Below are positions 8,599 to 17,535 of a DNA stretch of 64,000 nucleotides, piece after piece. The position numbers and the translations under genes are program-made. The stretch is from assembly GCA_963925895.1 (NCBI GenBank), contig CAWUVH010000010.1:36512-100511 (forward strand). The letters are read 5' to 3'. Each line of letters opens with the position of its first letter. Position 1 is the stretch's first letter. Source of the stretch: Eutrophovita sp913057845. GTDB lineage: Bacteria; Pseudomonadota; Gammaproteobacteria; Burkholderiales; Eutrophovitaceae. Under the pieces are notes generated by a model. That model worked only from the letters and a program-made list of their open reading frames with translations. It had not been told where the DNA came from and made no database searches.

Positions 8599-10008
8599 AT
8601 GATGAGTCGTCAAGTTGATCAATCAGGCAATGACGTGTTTTCCTCTTTTGAGGGGAAAGTTGTTCTTGTTCTAGGGGCTGGTGCTACAGGTGCATCAATC
8701 GTACGTTGGTTGACCTTGAACGGGGCGACAGTTGTACTTGCAGACTCTCGAGAAAACCTTCCAGGTTTTGGTCTGTTGCAAAAAGAATTTCCAGAAATTA
8801 CTGTTCGACCCGGACCATTTTCTGACAAGCTTTTCACGGGTGTCGATTTGGTTGTTTCCAGTCCTGGAGTCCCATTGGCGGCACTCCCTTTAGAGAGACT
8901 TAAAAATCAAGAGATACCAGTAGTTGGAGATATTGAAATTTTTCTACGGGAGAATATAAATCGATTTAGAGCCAAAGTGATCGCGATTACAGGAACCAAC
9001 GGAAAAAGTACTGTAACCCGCATGGTCGAAAAAATTCTTCAATCGTGTGGTCTTGATGCGGTTGCGGTTGGAAACATTGGCGTCCCAGTCCTTGATGTTT
9101 TGACCCAGATATTGAAAGGGGATAGGGCGCCTCCTGACGTTTTTGTGATTGAGATATCCAGTTTTCAGATTGATACAACTTATTCGTTCGAATTCGACGC
9201 CATGGCCGTGCTTAATATCTCTGAGGATCATTTGGATCGATATCCGAGTTTTGACGCCTATGCGGCGTCAAAATGTCGCATATATTCAGGTCGCGGAGTG
9301 CGCATAGTCAATCGAGATGATCCTATGGTGTATGGCGCAATCCCGATGTTGGATTCGGTTGTGTCCTTCGGCTTAAGTCGTCCCAATGGTCATGGAGAGT
9401 GGGGAGTTGATCAGGTTGAGGGTGATCTATGGTTGATGTGTGGCGAACAAAAGGTTTGCCGATCTGCTGAGCTAAAAGTGTCTGGATCTCATAATGTTAG
9501 TAATGCGTTGGCTGCTCTGGCTTTGTCGAGTACGGTTTTGGTTAGACGTGAGGGGCTGGCGACCGGATTGCTCTCGTATGAAGGATTAAATCACCGTATG
9601 CAGTGGGTTGCTGATGTGGGAGGAGTTCGTTTTTATAATGATTCAAAAGCCACAAACGTAGGTGCGACCTTGGCTGCGATTTCTGGTTTATCTACACCTT
9701 GTGTCCTGATCCTTGGGGGAGAGTCAAAACAACAAAATTTTGCCCTATTGATTGAGGCTGTTCGTGAAAATATAAGAGCGGTGGTTTTAATGGGTAAAGA
9801 TGCGCCTTTGATTAAGCATGCTTTGCGGGATGCTGGTGCGCAGATATACGATGCGCCAAGCATGATCGATGCTGTTCGACTCTCGGCTGAAATGGCCAAA
9901 TGCGGAGATGTTGTTTTGCTGTCTCCAGGCTGTGCGAGTTTTGATATGTTTGAAAGTTATGCGCACCGCGGTGATATGTTTGTGGATGCGGTTAGGAGCT
10001 TGAGTTAA
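8599..10008 (+). CDS. murD: UDP-MurNAc-L-alanine:D-glutamate ligase
   Basis: MurD adds D-glutamate to UDP-MurNAc-alanine. A Rossmann-like N-terminal domain with VLGAGATG (24-31) precedes the P-loop ITGTNGKST at 130-138. HLDRYPSFDAYAASK contains the family histidine and the lysine region, and the C-terminal domain ends with LLSPGCASFDMFESY, a MurD hallmark. Two adjacent ATGs (8599 and 8602) are possible starts and no strong ribosome site distinguishes them. Its stop codon shares one base with the ftsW start. Length is 469 residues, slightly above average. Confidence 0.96.
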   Translation: MMSRQVDQSGNDVFSSFEGKVVLVLGAGATGASIVRWLTLNGATVVLADSRENLPGFGLLQKEFPEITVRPGPFSDKLFTGVDLVVSSPGVPLAALPLERLKNQEIPVVGDIEIFLRENINRFRAKVIAITGTNGKSTVTRMVEKILQSCGLDAVAVGNIGVPVLDVLTQILKGDRAPPDVFVIEISSFQIDTTYSFEFDAMAVLNISEDHLDRYPSFDAYAASKCRIYSGRGVRIVNRDDPMVYGAIPMLDSVVSFGLSRPNGHGEWGVDQVEGDLWLMCGEQKVCRSAELKVSGSHNVSNALAALALSSTVLVRREGLATGLLSYEGLNHRMQWVADVGGVRFYNDSKATNVGATLAAISGLSTPCVLILGGESKQQNFALLIEAVRENIRAVVLMGKDAPLIKHALRDAGAQIYDAPSMIDAVRLSAEMAKCGDVVLLSPGCASFDMFESYAHRGDMFVDAVRSLS

Positions 10009-11183
10009 TGTTATCTGACTCAGTGAGCTGGTCAAAAAAAGCTCAAAAGAGTGTGTCTTATGATTTTGATTTGGTGTTGTTTTGGTTAACGCTAGGGCTC
10101 CTTGGTCTAGGGGTTGTGATGGTTTATTCCTCATCTATAGCCATTGCTGATAATTCTGTTTTGGTTGGCGGAAGCCCATATCGATTTCTTATTCGACATC
10201 TATTTTCATTGTCAATCGGACTGATGTTGACCCTTTTGGCGACACAAATTCCCTTGAGATATTGGGAGGCAATAGCGCCAGCCTTATTTGTGATTGGCCT
10301 CGTCATGCTTGTCGCAGTAATCATCCCTTGGATAGGTCATGAGGCAAACGGCAGTCGTCGTTGGTTTAGATTTGCGGGCTTCAGTTTTCAGCCTTCTGAA
10401 TTGATGAAATTTGCTGCAGTTATTTATGCGGCGGATTATACAATCAGGAAAGGCGTACATATGTCTAGTTTTAAACGTGGTTTTTTACCATTGTTCAGCG
10501 TGATGGTTTTAACAGGAACACTTCTTCTACGTGAGCCGGATTTTGGTGCGTTTGTGGTGATCACTGCGATTGCGATGGGTGTGCTTTTTCTTGGGGGAAT
10601 GAACTGGAAGTTGTTTGCAGTTTTGACGTTACTCCTTTTCGTGGCATTCGTTGGCCTGATTAATATGGCGGAATATCGTCAGGCGCGTCTTTTTGGATTT
10701 CTAAATCCCTTCGGGGATCCGTTAAACACGGGTTATCAGCTCACTCATTCACTTATGGCGTTTGGGCTTGGGGGACTATTCGGCGTAGGCCTTGGAGACA
10801 GCATCCAGAAATTGCATTACTTGCCTGAGCCTCATACGGATTTTATTCTCGCGGTAATCGGTGAGGAGATGGGTTTTGTTGGCGTTGCAGTAACGGTGGC
10901 AGCTTTTGGATGGTTAACTTTAAGAATGATTATGATCGGCAATCAGGCTGCTCGTTTAGAGCGATATTTTGCTGCTTTGGTGGCTCAAGGTGTTGCTATT
11001 TGGATTGGTGTTCAGGCTCTGATTAACATGGGGGTGAATGTTGGCGCGCTTCCAACGAAGGGCCTCACTCTACCGCTGCTATCGTTCGGGGGCAGTGGCC
11101 TGATAATGAACTGCTTAGCGATCGGAGTGATCTTTAGGATCGACTATGAAAATCGCGCCCTCATGAAGGGGGTAAACCTTTGA
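10008..11183 (+). CDS. ftsW: Septal peptidoglycan glycosyltransferase FtsW
   Basis: FtsW is a SEDS-family polymerase that makes septal glycan strands together with FtsI. The 391 residues contain about ten membrane helices. Family elements are the GSRRW and FQPSELMK region at about 115-134, LREPDFGA near 174, and YLPEPHTDFILAVIGEE around 271-287, whose Asp278 corresponds to the catalytic aspartate. The C-terminal PLLSFGGSGL segment is also present. ATG overlaps the last base of the murD stop, and the gene overlaps murG by four bases. It is distinguished from RodA by its place in this cluster. Confidence 0.96.
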   Translation: MLSDSVSWSKKAQKSVSYDFDLVLFWLTLGLLGLGVVMVYSSSIAIADNSVLVGGSPYRFLIRHLFSLSIGLMLTLLATQIPLRYWEAIAPALFVIGLVMLVAVIIPWIGHEANGSRRWFRFAGFSFQPSELMKFAAVIYAADYTIRKGVHMSSFKRGFLPLFSVMVLTGTLLLREPDFGAFVVITAIAMGVLFLGGMNWKLFAVLTLLLFVAFVGLINMAEYRQARLFGFLNPFGDPLNTGYQLTHSLMAFGLGGLFGVGLGDSIQKLHYLPEPHTDFILAVIGEEMGFVGVAVTVAAFGWLTLRMIMIGNQAARLERYFAALVAQGVAIWIGVQALINMGVNVGALPTKGLTLPLLSFGGSGLIMNCLAIGVIFRIDYENRALMKGVNL

Positions 11184-12241
11184 GTAAACGGATTCTAATA
11201 ATGGCGGGGGGCACCGGTGGACATGTGTTCCCAGCTCTTGCCGTAGCCGATTATCTTGAGAAAAGAAATTGGGACGTTTTTTGGCTTGGTGGGACGAGGG
11301 GTTTGGAAAAGCAATTGGTCAAGCTGGCTCCTTCTAGAACTTTATTTATTAAGTTTTCTGGCGTTAGAAGGAATGGTATCCTGGGTTGGCTGCTCCTACC
11401 CATAAACTTGTTGTTTGCTTGTTTAGAGGTCATTCAGTTTTTTAAAAAGATTAAGCCTGACGTGGTCGTTGGGTTTGGTGGCTATGTCAGTGTTCCTGGC
11501 GGTGTTGCCGCTTTTCTTAACCGTTGCCCAATGGTTATCCATGAGCAGAATGCGATCCCCGGATTAGCGAATAGACTGCTGGCTAAATTCAGCACAAAAG
11601 TGTTGTTGGGTTTTCCTGGCTCAATTGGTAGGGGTGTATATGTTGGTAACCCGCTGAGACCGGAATTTGAAAACATCCGCTCCCCAGAGATTCGATATGC
11701 GGAGCGAGAGGGGCGCTTAAAGATCCTTGTTGTTGGAGGCAGTTTGGGCGCTAAAACGTTTAATGAGCTTGTGCCTGTTTCGATTTCTAAGATTCGCAAA
11801 GACGATCGACCGCACGTTGTTCATCAGGCGGGACGAAATAAGCTGTCTGAACTACAAAAGTTATACGATAAATTGGGAGTCGAGGCTACCTTGTCCGAGT
11901 TCATAGAAGATATTCCTTTAGCTTATTCACAAGCAGATTTAGTCATTTCTCGAGCTGGGGCGTTATCGGTTTCTGAAATAGCTGCTGTTGGGGTTGCCAG
12001 TATCCTTGTGCCTTATCCGTTTGCGGTTGATGACCACCAAACAAAGAATAGTGAGTTTTTGGGAAAATTGGGGGCTGCGATTATCATTGATGAGGCTAAA
12101 ATTTCCGCAGATTTGTTGGTCGGATACTTAGAGAAGTTCAGTCGACCGGAGCTCATGATGATGGGTGTAAAGGCCAGATTGGGTCGTAAACAGGGCGCAT
12201 CAATTTCTGTTGGGCAACACATTGAGGATCTGACCCCATGA
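11180..12241 (+). CDS. murG: UDP-GlcNAc:lipid I N-acetylglucosaminyltransferase MurG
   Basis: MurG makes lipid II at the cytoplasmic face of the membrane. The GT-B fold N-terminus shows the GGTGGH motif at residues 10-15. GFGGYVSVPGG and HEQNAIPGLANR follow, as does the second glycine-rich block VVGGSLGA, and the C-terminal SRAGALSVSEIAA nucleotide-binding segment is present. The start is TTG at 11180, preceded by GAAGGGGG (11165-11172) and overlapping the ftsW stop. The murG stop overlaps murC as ATGA. At 353 residues it is of normal length. Confidence 0.96.
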   Translation: MSKRILIMAGGTGGHVFPALAVADYLEKRNWDVFWLGGTRGLEKQLVKLAPSRTLFIKFSGVRRNGILGWLLLPINLLFACLEVIQFFKKIKPDVVVGFGGYVSVPGGVAAFLNRCPMVIHEQNAIPGLANRLLAKFSTKVLLGFPGSIGRGVYVGNPLRPEFENIRSPEIRYAEREGRLKILVVGGSLGAKTFNELVPVSISKIRKDDRPHVVHQAGRNKLSELQKLYDKLGVEATLSEFIEDIPLAYSQADLVISRAGALSVSEIAAVGVASILVPYPFAVDDHQTKNSEFLGKLGAAIIIDEAKISADLLVGYLEKFSRPELMMMGVKARLGRKQGASISVGQHIEDLTP

Positions 12242-13665
12242 AATATAAAGTCAAGTCGATACACTTTGTAGGTATTGGTGGCGTTGGTATGAGCGGCATT
12301 GCTGAGGTTCTATCTAATCTTGGTTATGAGGTGTCTGGATCTGACTTACGAGAATCCCCTGCTGTTATACGATTGAGGGGCTTGGGCATTGATATCGTAA
12401 TTGGCCACAATGTGGCCAATGTGGCCAATGTGGATGTGTTGGTCACATCTTCTGCGATTGATCCTGAAAATCCTGAGATTGTTGAGGCAAAGCGTAAAGG
12501 AATTCCTGTCGTTCCAAGAGCGATGATGCTCTCAGAATTGATGCGATTTAAACAAGGCATAGCCATTGCAGGCACTCATGGTAAGACTACGACTACAAGC
12601 TTGGTAGCAAGTGTTTTGGCCGAGTCAGGTATGGATCCAACTTATGTTATTGGTGGTCGACTTGCGTCTGCAGGAACTAATGCGCGTTTAGGGGAGGGAG
12701 ATTTTATTGTTGTCGAGGCTGATGAGTCTGATGCGTCTTTTCTGCTGTTACAGCCAGTAATCTGTGTTGTGACAAACATTGATCGCGATCACCTCGAGGC
12801 TTACGATCATGATTACGAGCGTCTCAAACAAGCGTTCTCGAACTTTATTTCCCGTATTCCGTTTTACGGGACTGCTGTGTTGTGTTTGGATGATCCAGGT
12901 GTTAAAGAGATCTTGCCCAATTTATCTAGGCATATCATCACCTACGGTTTTGATAAAGAGGCGCAAATCAGGGCTGGCGTTCCTAAGCGAACAGACGGAA
13001 AAATGTGCTTTACGGTCGAGCGAAATTTCGGATCTAAACTCTACCCTCCATTGGAGATACGTTTGAACTGTTTGGGGAATCACAATGTGCTGAACAGTCT
13101 TGCTGCAATTGGTCTGGCGACAGAGTTGGGCATTGGCGATGAGGTTATTTGTCGCGCACTGGAGTCATTCCAAGGTGTCGGCCGAAGGCTGGAGGCCTAC
13201 GGTAGTGTCACAATTGGTAAGAAGACTGTGACGCTATACGATGATTATGGTCATCATCCGAGCGAGGTTGAGCCTACGTTGGCAGCAATCCGGGAGGCTT
13301 ATCCGAATAATCGGTTGGTGCTTGTGTTCCAACCACACAGATATACGCGCACTAGGGACTGCTTTGACGATTTTGTCAGAGTGTTGAGTAAGGCTGACGT
13401 GCTGATTATTACCGATATCTATTCTGCGGGTGAGCTTCCTATTGTTGGGGTTGATAGCTCTGGAATTGCCAGATCGATCAGACTGGTTTCTGACTTGAAT
13501 CCTGTCTGTGTTCGGGGAGTTGAAGATGCTGGCCTGATGCTCATAGAGTTAGTCGAGGATGGTGATCTTGTTATCACAATGGGTGCGGGCACGATTGGGT
13601 CGCTTTCTGCAAGCTTAGTGGCTGGTAGCGAAGAGCCAAATTGTGTTCAACAAAGGGAGGCCTAA
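12238..13665 (+). CDS. murC: UDP-MurNAc:L-alanine ligase
   Basis: MurC adds the first amino acid, L-alanine, to UDP-MurNAc. The N-terminal dinucleotide-type fold shows GIGGVGMSG (12-20) and the P-loop is AGTHGKTTT at 111-119. DESDASFL, the NIDRDHLEAY segment and the C-terminal DDYGHHPSEV block are conserved. The 475 residues are the usual length. Residues 58-66 read HNVANVANV, encoded by a 9-base tandem repeat (12409-12435) that looks like replication slippage. The start is ATGA-coupled to murG. Confidence 0.96.
   Translation: MKYKVKSIHFVGIGGVGMSGIAEVLSNLGYEVSGSDLRESPAVIRLRGLGIDIVIGHNVANVANVDVLVTSSAIDPENPEIVEAKRKGIPVVPRAMMLSELMRFKQGIAIAGTHGKTTTTSLVASVLAESGMDPTYVIGGRLASAGTNARLGEGDFIVVEADESDASFLLLQPVICVVTNIDRDHLEAYDHDYERLKQAFSNFISRIPFYGTAVLCLDDPGVKEILPNLSRHIITYGFDKEAQIRAGVPKRTDGKMCFTVERNFGSKLYPPLEIRLNCLGNHNVLNSLAAIGLATELGIGDEVICRALESFQGVGRRLEAYGSVTIGKKTVTLYDDYGHHPSEVEPTLAAIREAYPNNRLVLVFQPHRYTRTRDCFDDFVRVLSKADVLIITDIYSAGELPIVGVDSSGIARSIRLVSDLNPVCVRGVEDAGLMLIELVEDGDLVITMGAGTIGSLSASLVAGSEEPNCVQQREA
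12401..12435 (+). repeat. 9-base tandem repeat inside murC
   Basis: The unit AATGTGGCC occurs at 12409-12417 and 12418-12426, followed by a partial third copy at 12427-12435. It encodes repeated Asn-Val-Ala. The first part is also an inverted repeat: TTGGCCACA (12401-12409) and TGTGGCCAA (12411-12419) pair perfectly around a single base. Multiples of three keep murC in frame. Confidence 0.85.
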
Positions 13666-13674
13666 ACGCTAGAC

Positions 13675-14571
13675 ATGAATCCTCAGGCTACATTGCTAGA
13701 GAACGTACCAATGAGTCGACAGACCGCCTGGAGAGCTGGGGGAGCGGCAAGGTTTGGTTATGCGCCTTCGTCTGAAGAGGATCTTTCGTTATTCCTTGCG
13801 CGCCATACTATTGCTGATCTGCCTATCGTGTTTGTTGGGCTTGGAAGTAATCTGCTCGTTCGTGATGGAGGCCTTGCGGCACTTGTCGTATTTACTCATC
13901 GAGGACTTTCTAATTTGTCTATTTTAGGTCATGGGGTAAATGCTTTGTTCTATGCCAGTTCAGGAGTTGCGTTACCCAAGTTAGCTCGTTTTTCAGCGAA
14001 TATGGGTTATGAAGGCGCAGAGTTTATGGCGGGGATTCCCGGCTCTGTTGGTGGGGCATTGGCAATGAATGCGGGTTGTTATGGCTCTGAGGTTTGGGAT
14101 TGTGTTAAACGCGTGAGGACGATCACAACGAATGGAGAGATTAAAGAAAGACCGGTCTCTGATTATTTGGTTGGTTATCGAAAGGTCAGTCCAAAACATG
14201 AGGAAAAAGAGTTTTTCATTGGTGCGTGGTTCGGTTTTGTCGAAGGTGATGGCCAAAAGTCGAGAGCTAGGATCAGCGAACTTTTGAAACGACGGGTTCG
14301 TGAGCAACCATTGAGTAAACCAAATTCAGGTTCTGTGTTTCGGAATCCTGATGGAGATTTTGCGGCCAGACTTATTGAAATTAATGGATTAAAAGGTCGC
14401 TCTAACGGCGCTGCTGTAGTATCCGACAAGCACGCTAATTTCATCATTAATAATGGTGATGCGACTGCGAAAAACATTGAAGATTTGATCGCTGAGGTTC
14501 AATCTGAAGTGGAGTGTAAATCAGGCATTCGATTGAAAAGAGAGGTTCATATTGTGGGTGACCATTGTTGA
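13675..14571 (+). CDS. murB: UDP-N-acetylenolpyruvoylglucosamine reductase MurB
   Basis: MurB is the FAD-dependent reductase that makes UDP-MurNAc. The FAD-binding region includes GLGSNLLVRDGG at 55-66 and the GIPGSVGGALAMNAG block at about 120-134. GYRK at 167-170 and the catalytic serine in GSVFRNP (Ser220) are present. The 298 residues and short C-terminus with GIRLKREVHIVG fit the shorter class of MurB rather than the E. coli-like long class. The ATG follows a GGGAGG site placed in the end of murC. The stop overlaps the possible ddl starts. Confidence 0.95.
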   Translation: MNPQATLLENVPMSRQTAWRAGGAARFGYAPSSEEDLSLFLARHTIADLPIVFVGLGSNLLVRDGGLAALVVFTHRGLSNLSILGHGVNALFYASSGVALPKLARFSANMGYEGAEFMAGIPGSVGGALAMNAGCYGSEVWDCVKRVRTITTNGEIKERPVSDYLVGYRKVSPKHEEKEFFIGAWFGFVEGDGQKSRARISELLKRRVREQPLSKPNSGSVFRNPDGDFAARLIEINGLKGRSNGAAVVSDKHANFIINNGDATAKNIEDLIAEVQSEVECKSGIRLKREVHIVGDHC

Positions 14572-15488
14572 CTAACGTTAAGGAGATGGGGTTGGTGGGA
14601 GTTCTCTACGGTGGTAACTCCTCTGAGCGAGAAGTTTCTCTTGAGTCGGGAGCCGCTGTTTACCGAGCGTTAATCAATCTGGGCGCACATGCGGAACTGA
14701 TTGATACGGCTCAGGATGGCGCCATAGAGGCGCTGACCTCGAAGATAGATCGAGCAGTGATTATGTTGCATGGGCGGGGTGGTGAGGATGGAGCCATTCA
14801 GGGGTTACTTAAAACCTTAGGCATTCCATACTCTGGCAGTCGCGTTTCGGCTTGTGCGCTCGCGATGGATAAATGGCGATCTAAATTGATATTTGAGGGT
14901 TGTGATGTTCCTACGCCAAAATTTTCATTGGTTCAGACAGCTGAAGAGTTAGTTATGGCAATGGATGATTTGGGGTTGCCGTTAGTCGTAAAACCGTCCA
15001 GAGAAGGATCTACGATCGGCATCACTAAAGTCACGCAAAGGCAAGATGCTAAAGCAGCATTTGACCTGGCTAGAAAGTTTGATGCAACAGTAATTGCCGA
15101 ACAATTTATAGAAGGTGATGAATTAACGGTGGCGGTGCTGAATGGGGAGCCTTTGCCTGTGGTTCGAATCGTGGCCCAGAATAACAATTATGATTATCAA
15201 GCTAAATATCACTCGGAGGAGACGAGGTATTTTTGTCCTTCTGGGCTTGACTCCAATATTGATCGAAACATACAGAATGTCGCGATGAGGGCTTTTGAGG
15301 CTCTTGGTTGCTCGGGTTGGGGTAGGGTTGACGTGATGCTGGATCAGGCTGGGGGACCTTGGGTTTTAGAGGTCAATACAGTTCCTGGGATGACTGCGCA
15401 TAGTCTGGTGCCGATGGCAGCGTTGGAATTGGGCCTTACCTTTGAGCAGTTGGTTCTTGAAATATTGCGGGGCTGCGATGTGGCATAA
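14565..15488 (+). CDS. ddl: D-alanine:D-alanine ligase
   Basis: Ddl joins two D-alanines for MurF, through an ATP-grasp fold. GVLYGGNSSEREVSLESG is the N-terminal D-Ala site, MLHGRGGEDGAIQG follows, and VKPSREGSTIGI is an ATP-grasp strand-loop. EVNTVPGMTAHSLVP near the end is the second D-Ala and metal site. The start is ambiguous: TTG at 14565 or 14568, both overlapping the murB stop, or ATG at 14586, whose AAGGAG site directly abuts the codon. I list the longest, at 307 residues, close to DdlB of E. coli. Function is certain. Confidence 0.95.
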   Translation: MLTNVKEMGLVGVLYGGNSSEREVSLESGAAVYRALINLGAHAELIDTAQDGAIEALTSKIDRAVIMLHGRGGEDGAIQGLLKTLGIPYSGSRVSACALAMDKWRSKLIFEGCDVPTPKFSLVQTAEELVMAMDDLGLPLVVKPSREGSTIGITKVTQRQDAKAAFDLARKFDATVIAEQFIEGDELTVAVLNGEPLPVVRIVAQNNNYDYQAKYHSEETRYFCPSGLDSNIDRNIQNVAMRAFEALGCSGWGRVDVMLDQAGGPWVLEVNTVPGMTAHSLVPMAALELGLTFEQLVLEILRGCDVA

Positions 15489-16191
15489 CTACAGAGCATT
15501 GAACAAGATTAGCTTTGGGTTGTTGTTCCTCTCGAGCCTGTATCTTTGTCAGACGGCCTTTAAGGCTGGTGTTAATTTAGATTTTTTTAAGGTAAGTCGT
15601 ATCAACTTCGTTGGTGATATCGATCATGTGTCTCGTGACCAGTTTGTATCAGTTGTCAGGAAACGTTTTAAGGGCGGGTTTTTTAATTTGAATTTAAGGG
15701 AAGCGAAAGACTCGCTTGAGCGCTTGCCTTGGATCGAGACTGTTGAAATTAAAAGAGTTTGGCCGAATGCTATCGAGGTTTTTGTCTCGGAGCGAAATGC
15801 AATAGCTCGGTGGCAAGATGGCGGGCTTTTGGATGGTTCGGGTGAGCTTTTTGATGGGGCGTTGGACGCAAGGCTTCCTACCCTCGATGGCCCTGTTGGA
15901 CAGCATATTACTGTAGTAGCAAAGTATTTAAGCTTGTCCGCATTGCTGGAGCCTTACGCAGTCAGCATTGATCGATTACGGTTAACAAAACAGCAGTCTT
16001 GGTATGGCCATCTGTCTAGCGGCGTTGTGGTCGCTTTGGGAGAAAAAAATGTGGAATCTCGATTGGAGCGATTCATGAGGTTTTTTCCGGAAGCTGAACC
16101 GCGTTTTAAACAAGATGTTAAGTACGCTGATTTAAGATACACGAATGGTTTTTCGGTTAGCGCAACTGTTAGTCAGAAGGATGGATCCTAA
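15478..16191 (+). CDS. ftsQ: Cell division protein FtsQ
   Basis: FtsQ is the bitopic divisome protein that links FtsL and FtsB to the early division proteins. A short cytoplasmic tail and a membrane helix at about 12-30 are followed by a POTRA domain that begins VSRINFVGDIDHV. The beta domain contains LPWIETVEIKRVWPN, the most conserved FtsQ block. ATG at 15478 gives 237 residues and overlaps ddl by 11 bases; the frame also has a TTG at 15442, which I reject because it would lie well inside ddl. The protein is somewhat shorter than E. coli FtsQ at the C-terminus. Confidence 0.93.
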   Translation: MWHNYRALNKISFGLLFLSSLYLCQTAFKAGVNLDFFKVSRINFVGDIDHVSRDQFVSVVRKRFKGGFFNLNLREAKDSLERLPWIETVEIKRVWPNAIEVFVSERNAIARWQDGGLLDGSGELFDGALDARLPTLDGPVGQHITVVAKYLSLSALLEPYAVSIDRLRLTKQQSWYGHLSSGVVVALGEKNVESRLERFMRFFPEAEPRFKQDVKYADLRYTNGFSVSATVSQKDGS

Positions 16192-16193
16192 AG

Positions 16194-17465
16194 ATGAAAA
16201 ATATTGAATGGGCGAAAAAAAATGGAGCGAAGATTAAATCTCAATATGCTGACATTATTGTTGCTCTAGATATAGGTACTTCGAAGATAGCAGCGGTTGT
16301 TGCTGAGATTAAGGAAGATGGCCAATACGAGGTTATTGGACTCGGGAGCTCCGTGTCTCAAGGAATGAAAAAAGGTGTTGTTGTCAATATAGAATCAACA
16401 GTTAATGCGATCCAGCGGGCCCTTGAAGAGGCAGAGCTGATGGCCGACCGAAAAATTAAAGAGGTGTGGACGGGGATTGCCGGTGGTCACATTAAAAGTT
16501 TTAATTCTCATGGCATGGTTGCAGTTCAAGGTCATGAGGTGACTCAAATTGACATTGATCGAGTTGTAGACACTGCTCGAGCGATCCCAATACCTACAGA
16601 TCAACAAATTCTCCACGTGCTTAATCAAGAGTTTGCTATTGATGGCCAAGAGGATGTTCGGGAGCCGCTAGCAATGTCTGGAATGCGCTTAGAAGTAAAA
16701 GTGCATATCGTTACTGGAGCAGTGTCGGCTGCTCAAAATATTCTAAAGTGCGTACGGCGATGTGGTTTGGAAGTCGGCGAATTGATTTTGCAGCCCTTAG
16801 CATCTGCCATGGCGGTTCTGTCCGAGGATGAGAAGGACTTGGGTGTTTGTCTCATTGATATTGGGGGCGGGACCAGTGATATCGCAATTTTTACGCAAGG
16901 AGCGATTCGGCATACCGCTGTTATCCCAATTGCTGGCGACCAGATAACCAGCGATATTGCGATGGCTTTTCGAACACCAACTAAGGAAGCGGAGGATATC
17001 AAGCGACGTTATGGTTGTGCGCTCCGTGGGCTGGCCGATTCAAGTGAGAGTATTGAGGTGCCCGGAGTCGGAGATCGTCCTCCAAAGAAGCTATCGCGAC
17101 AAATGCTCTCTGAAGTTATTGAGCCTAGGGTGGAGGAGTTATACGGCCTGATTTTGGCGGAAATTAGCAGAAGCGGTTTAGCAGAACTTCTGTCTTCTGG
17201 GATCGTAATTACCGGGGGCAGCAGCGCAATGGAAGGGATGGTGGAGCTCGGGGAAGAGGTCCTGCATATGCCTGTTCGGCTTGGTACGCCGACCTATACC
17301 GGTTCTTTGGCGGAGGTTATTCGTAACCCACGTTATTCGACAGCTGCGGGACTTTTAAGTGCTGGAGTTTTTCATAGAGAGAAACAAAAGGTAGATCAAA
17401 TGAAAAACGGCTCAGTGAAAACCGTAGTATCTAAAATGAAACGTTGGTTCGAAACAAATTTTTAA
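16194..17465 (+). CDS. ftsA: Cell division protein FtsA
   Basis: FtsA is the actin-like ATPase that tethers FtsZ filaments to the membrane. The first phosphate loop is ALDIGTSK at 24-31, the second is IDIGGGTSDIAIF, and the adenosine segment is VITGGSSAMEG. The 1C domain insertion typical of FtsA follows the first loop. The C-terminus, SKMKRWFETNF, is the amphipathic membrane-targeting helix. The ATG comes two bases after the ftsQ stop, with AAGGA upstream. Length is 423 residues, as expected. Confidence 0.97.
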   Translation: MKNIEWAKKNGAKIKSQYADIIVALDIGTSKIAAVVAEIKEDGQYEVIGLGSSVSQGMKKGVVVNIESTVNAIQRALEEAELMADRKIKEVWTGIAGGHIKSFNSHGMVAVQGHEVTQIDIDRVVDTARAIPIPTDQQILHVLNQEFAIDGQEDVREPLAMSGMRLEVKVHIVTGAVSAAQNILKCVRRCGLEVGELILQPLASAMAVLSEDEKDLGVCLIDIGGGTSDIAIFTQGAIRHTAVIPIAGDQITSDIAMAFRTPTKEAEDIKRRYGCALRGLADSSESIEVPGVGDRPPKKLSRQMLSEVIEPRVEELYGLILAEISRSGLAELLSSGIVITGGSSAMEGMVELGEEVLHMPVRLGTPTYTGSLAEVIRNPRYSTAAGLLSAGVFHREKQKVDQMKNGSVKTVVSKMKRWFETNF

Positions 17466-17535
17466 TGACGTAACTAGTTTATGAGCGAAGTAATTGTTAC
17501 ACTAAATACATAAATAAGACCGAGGAGTTGTCCAT

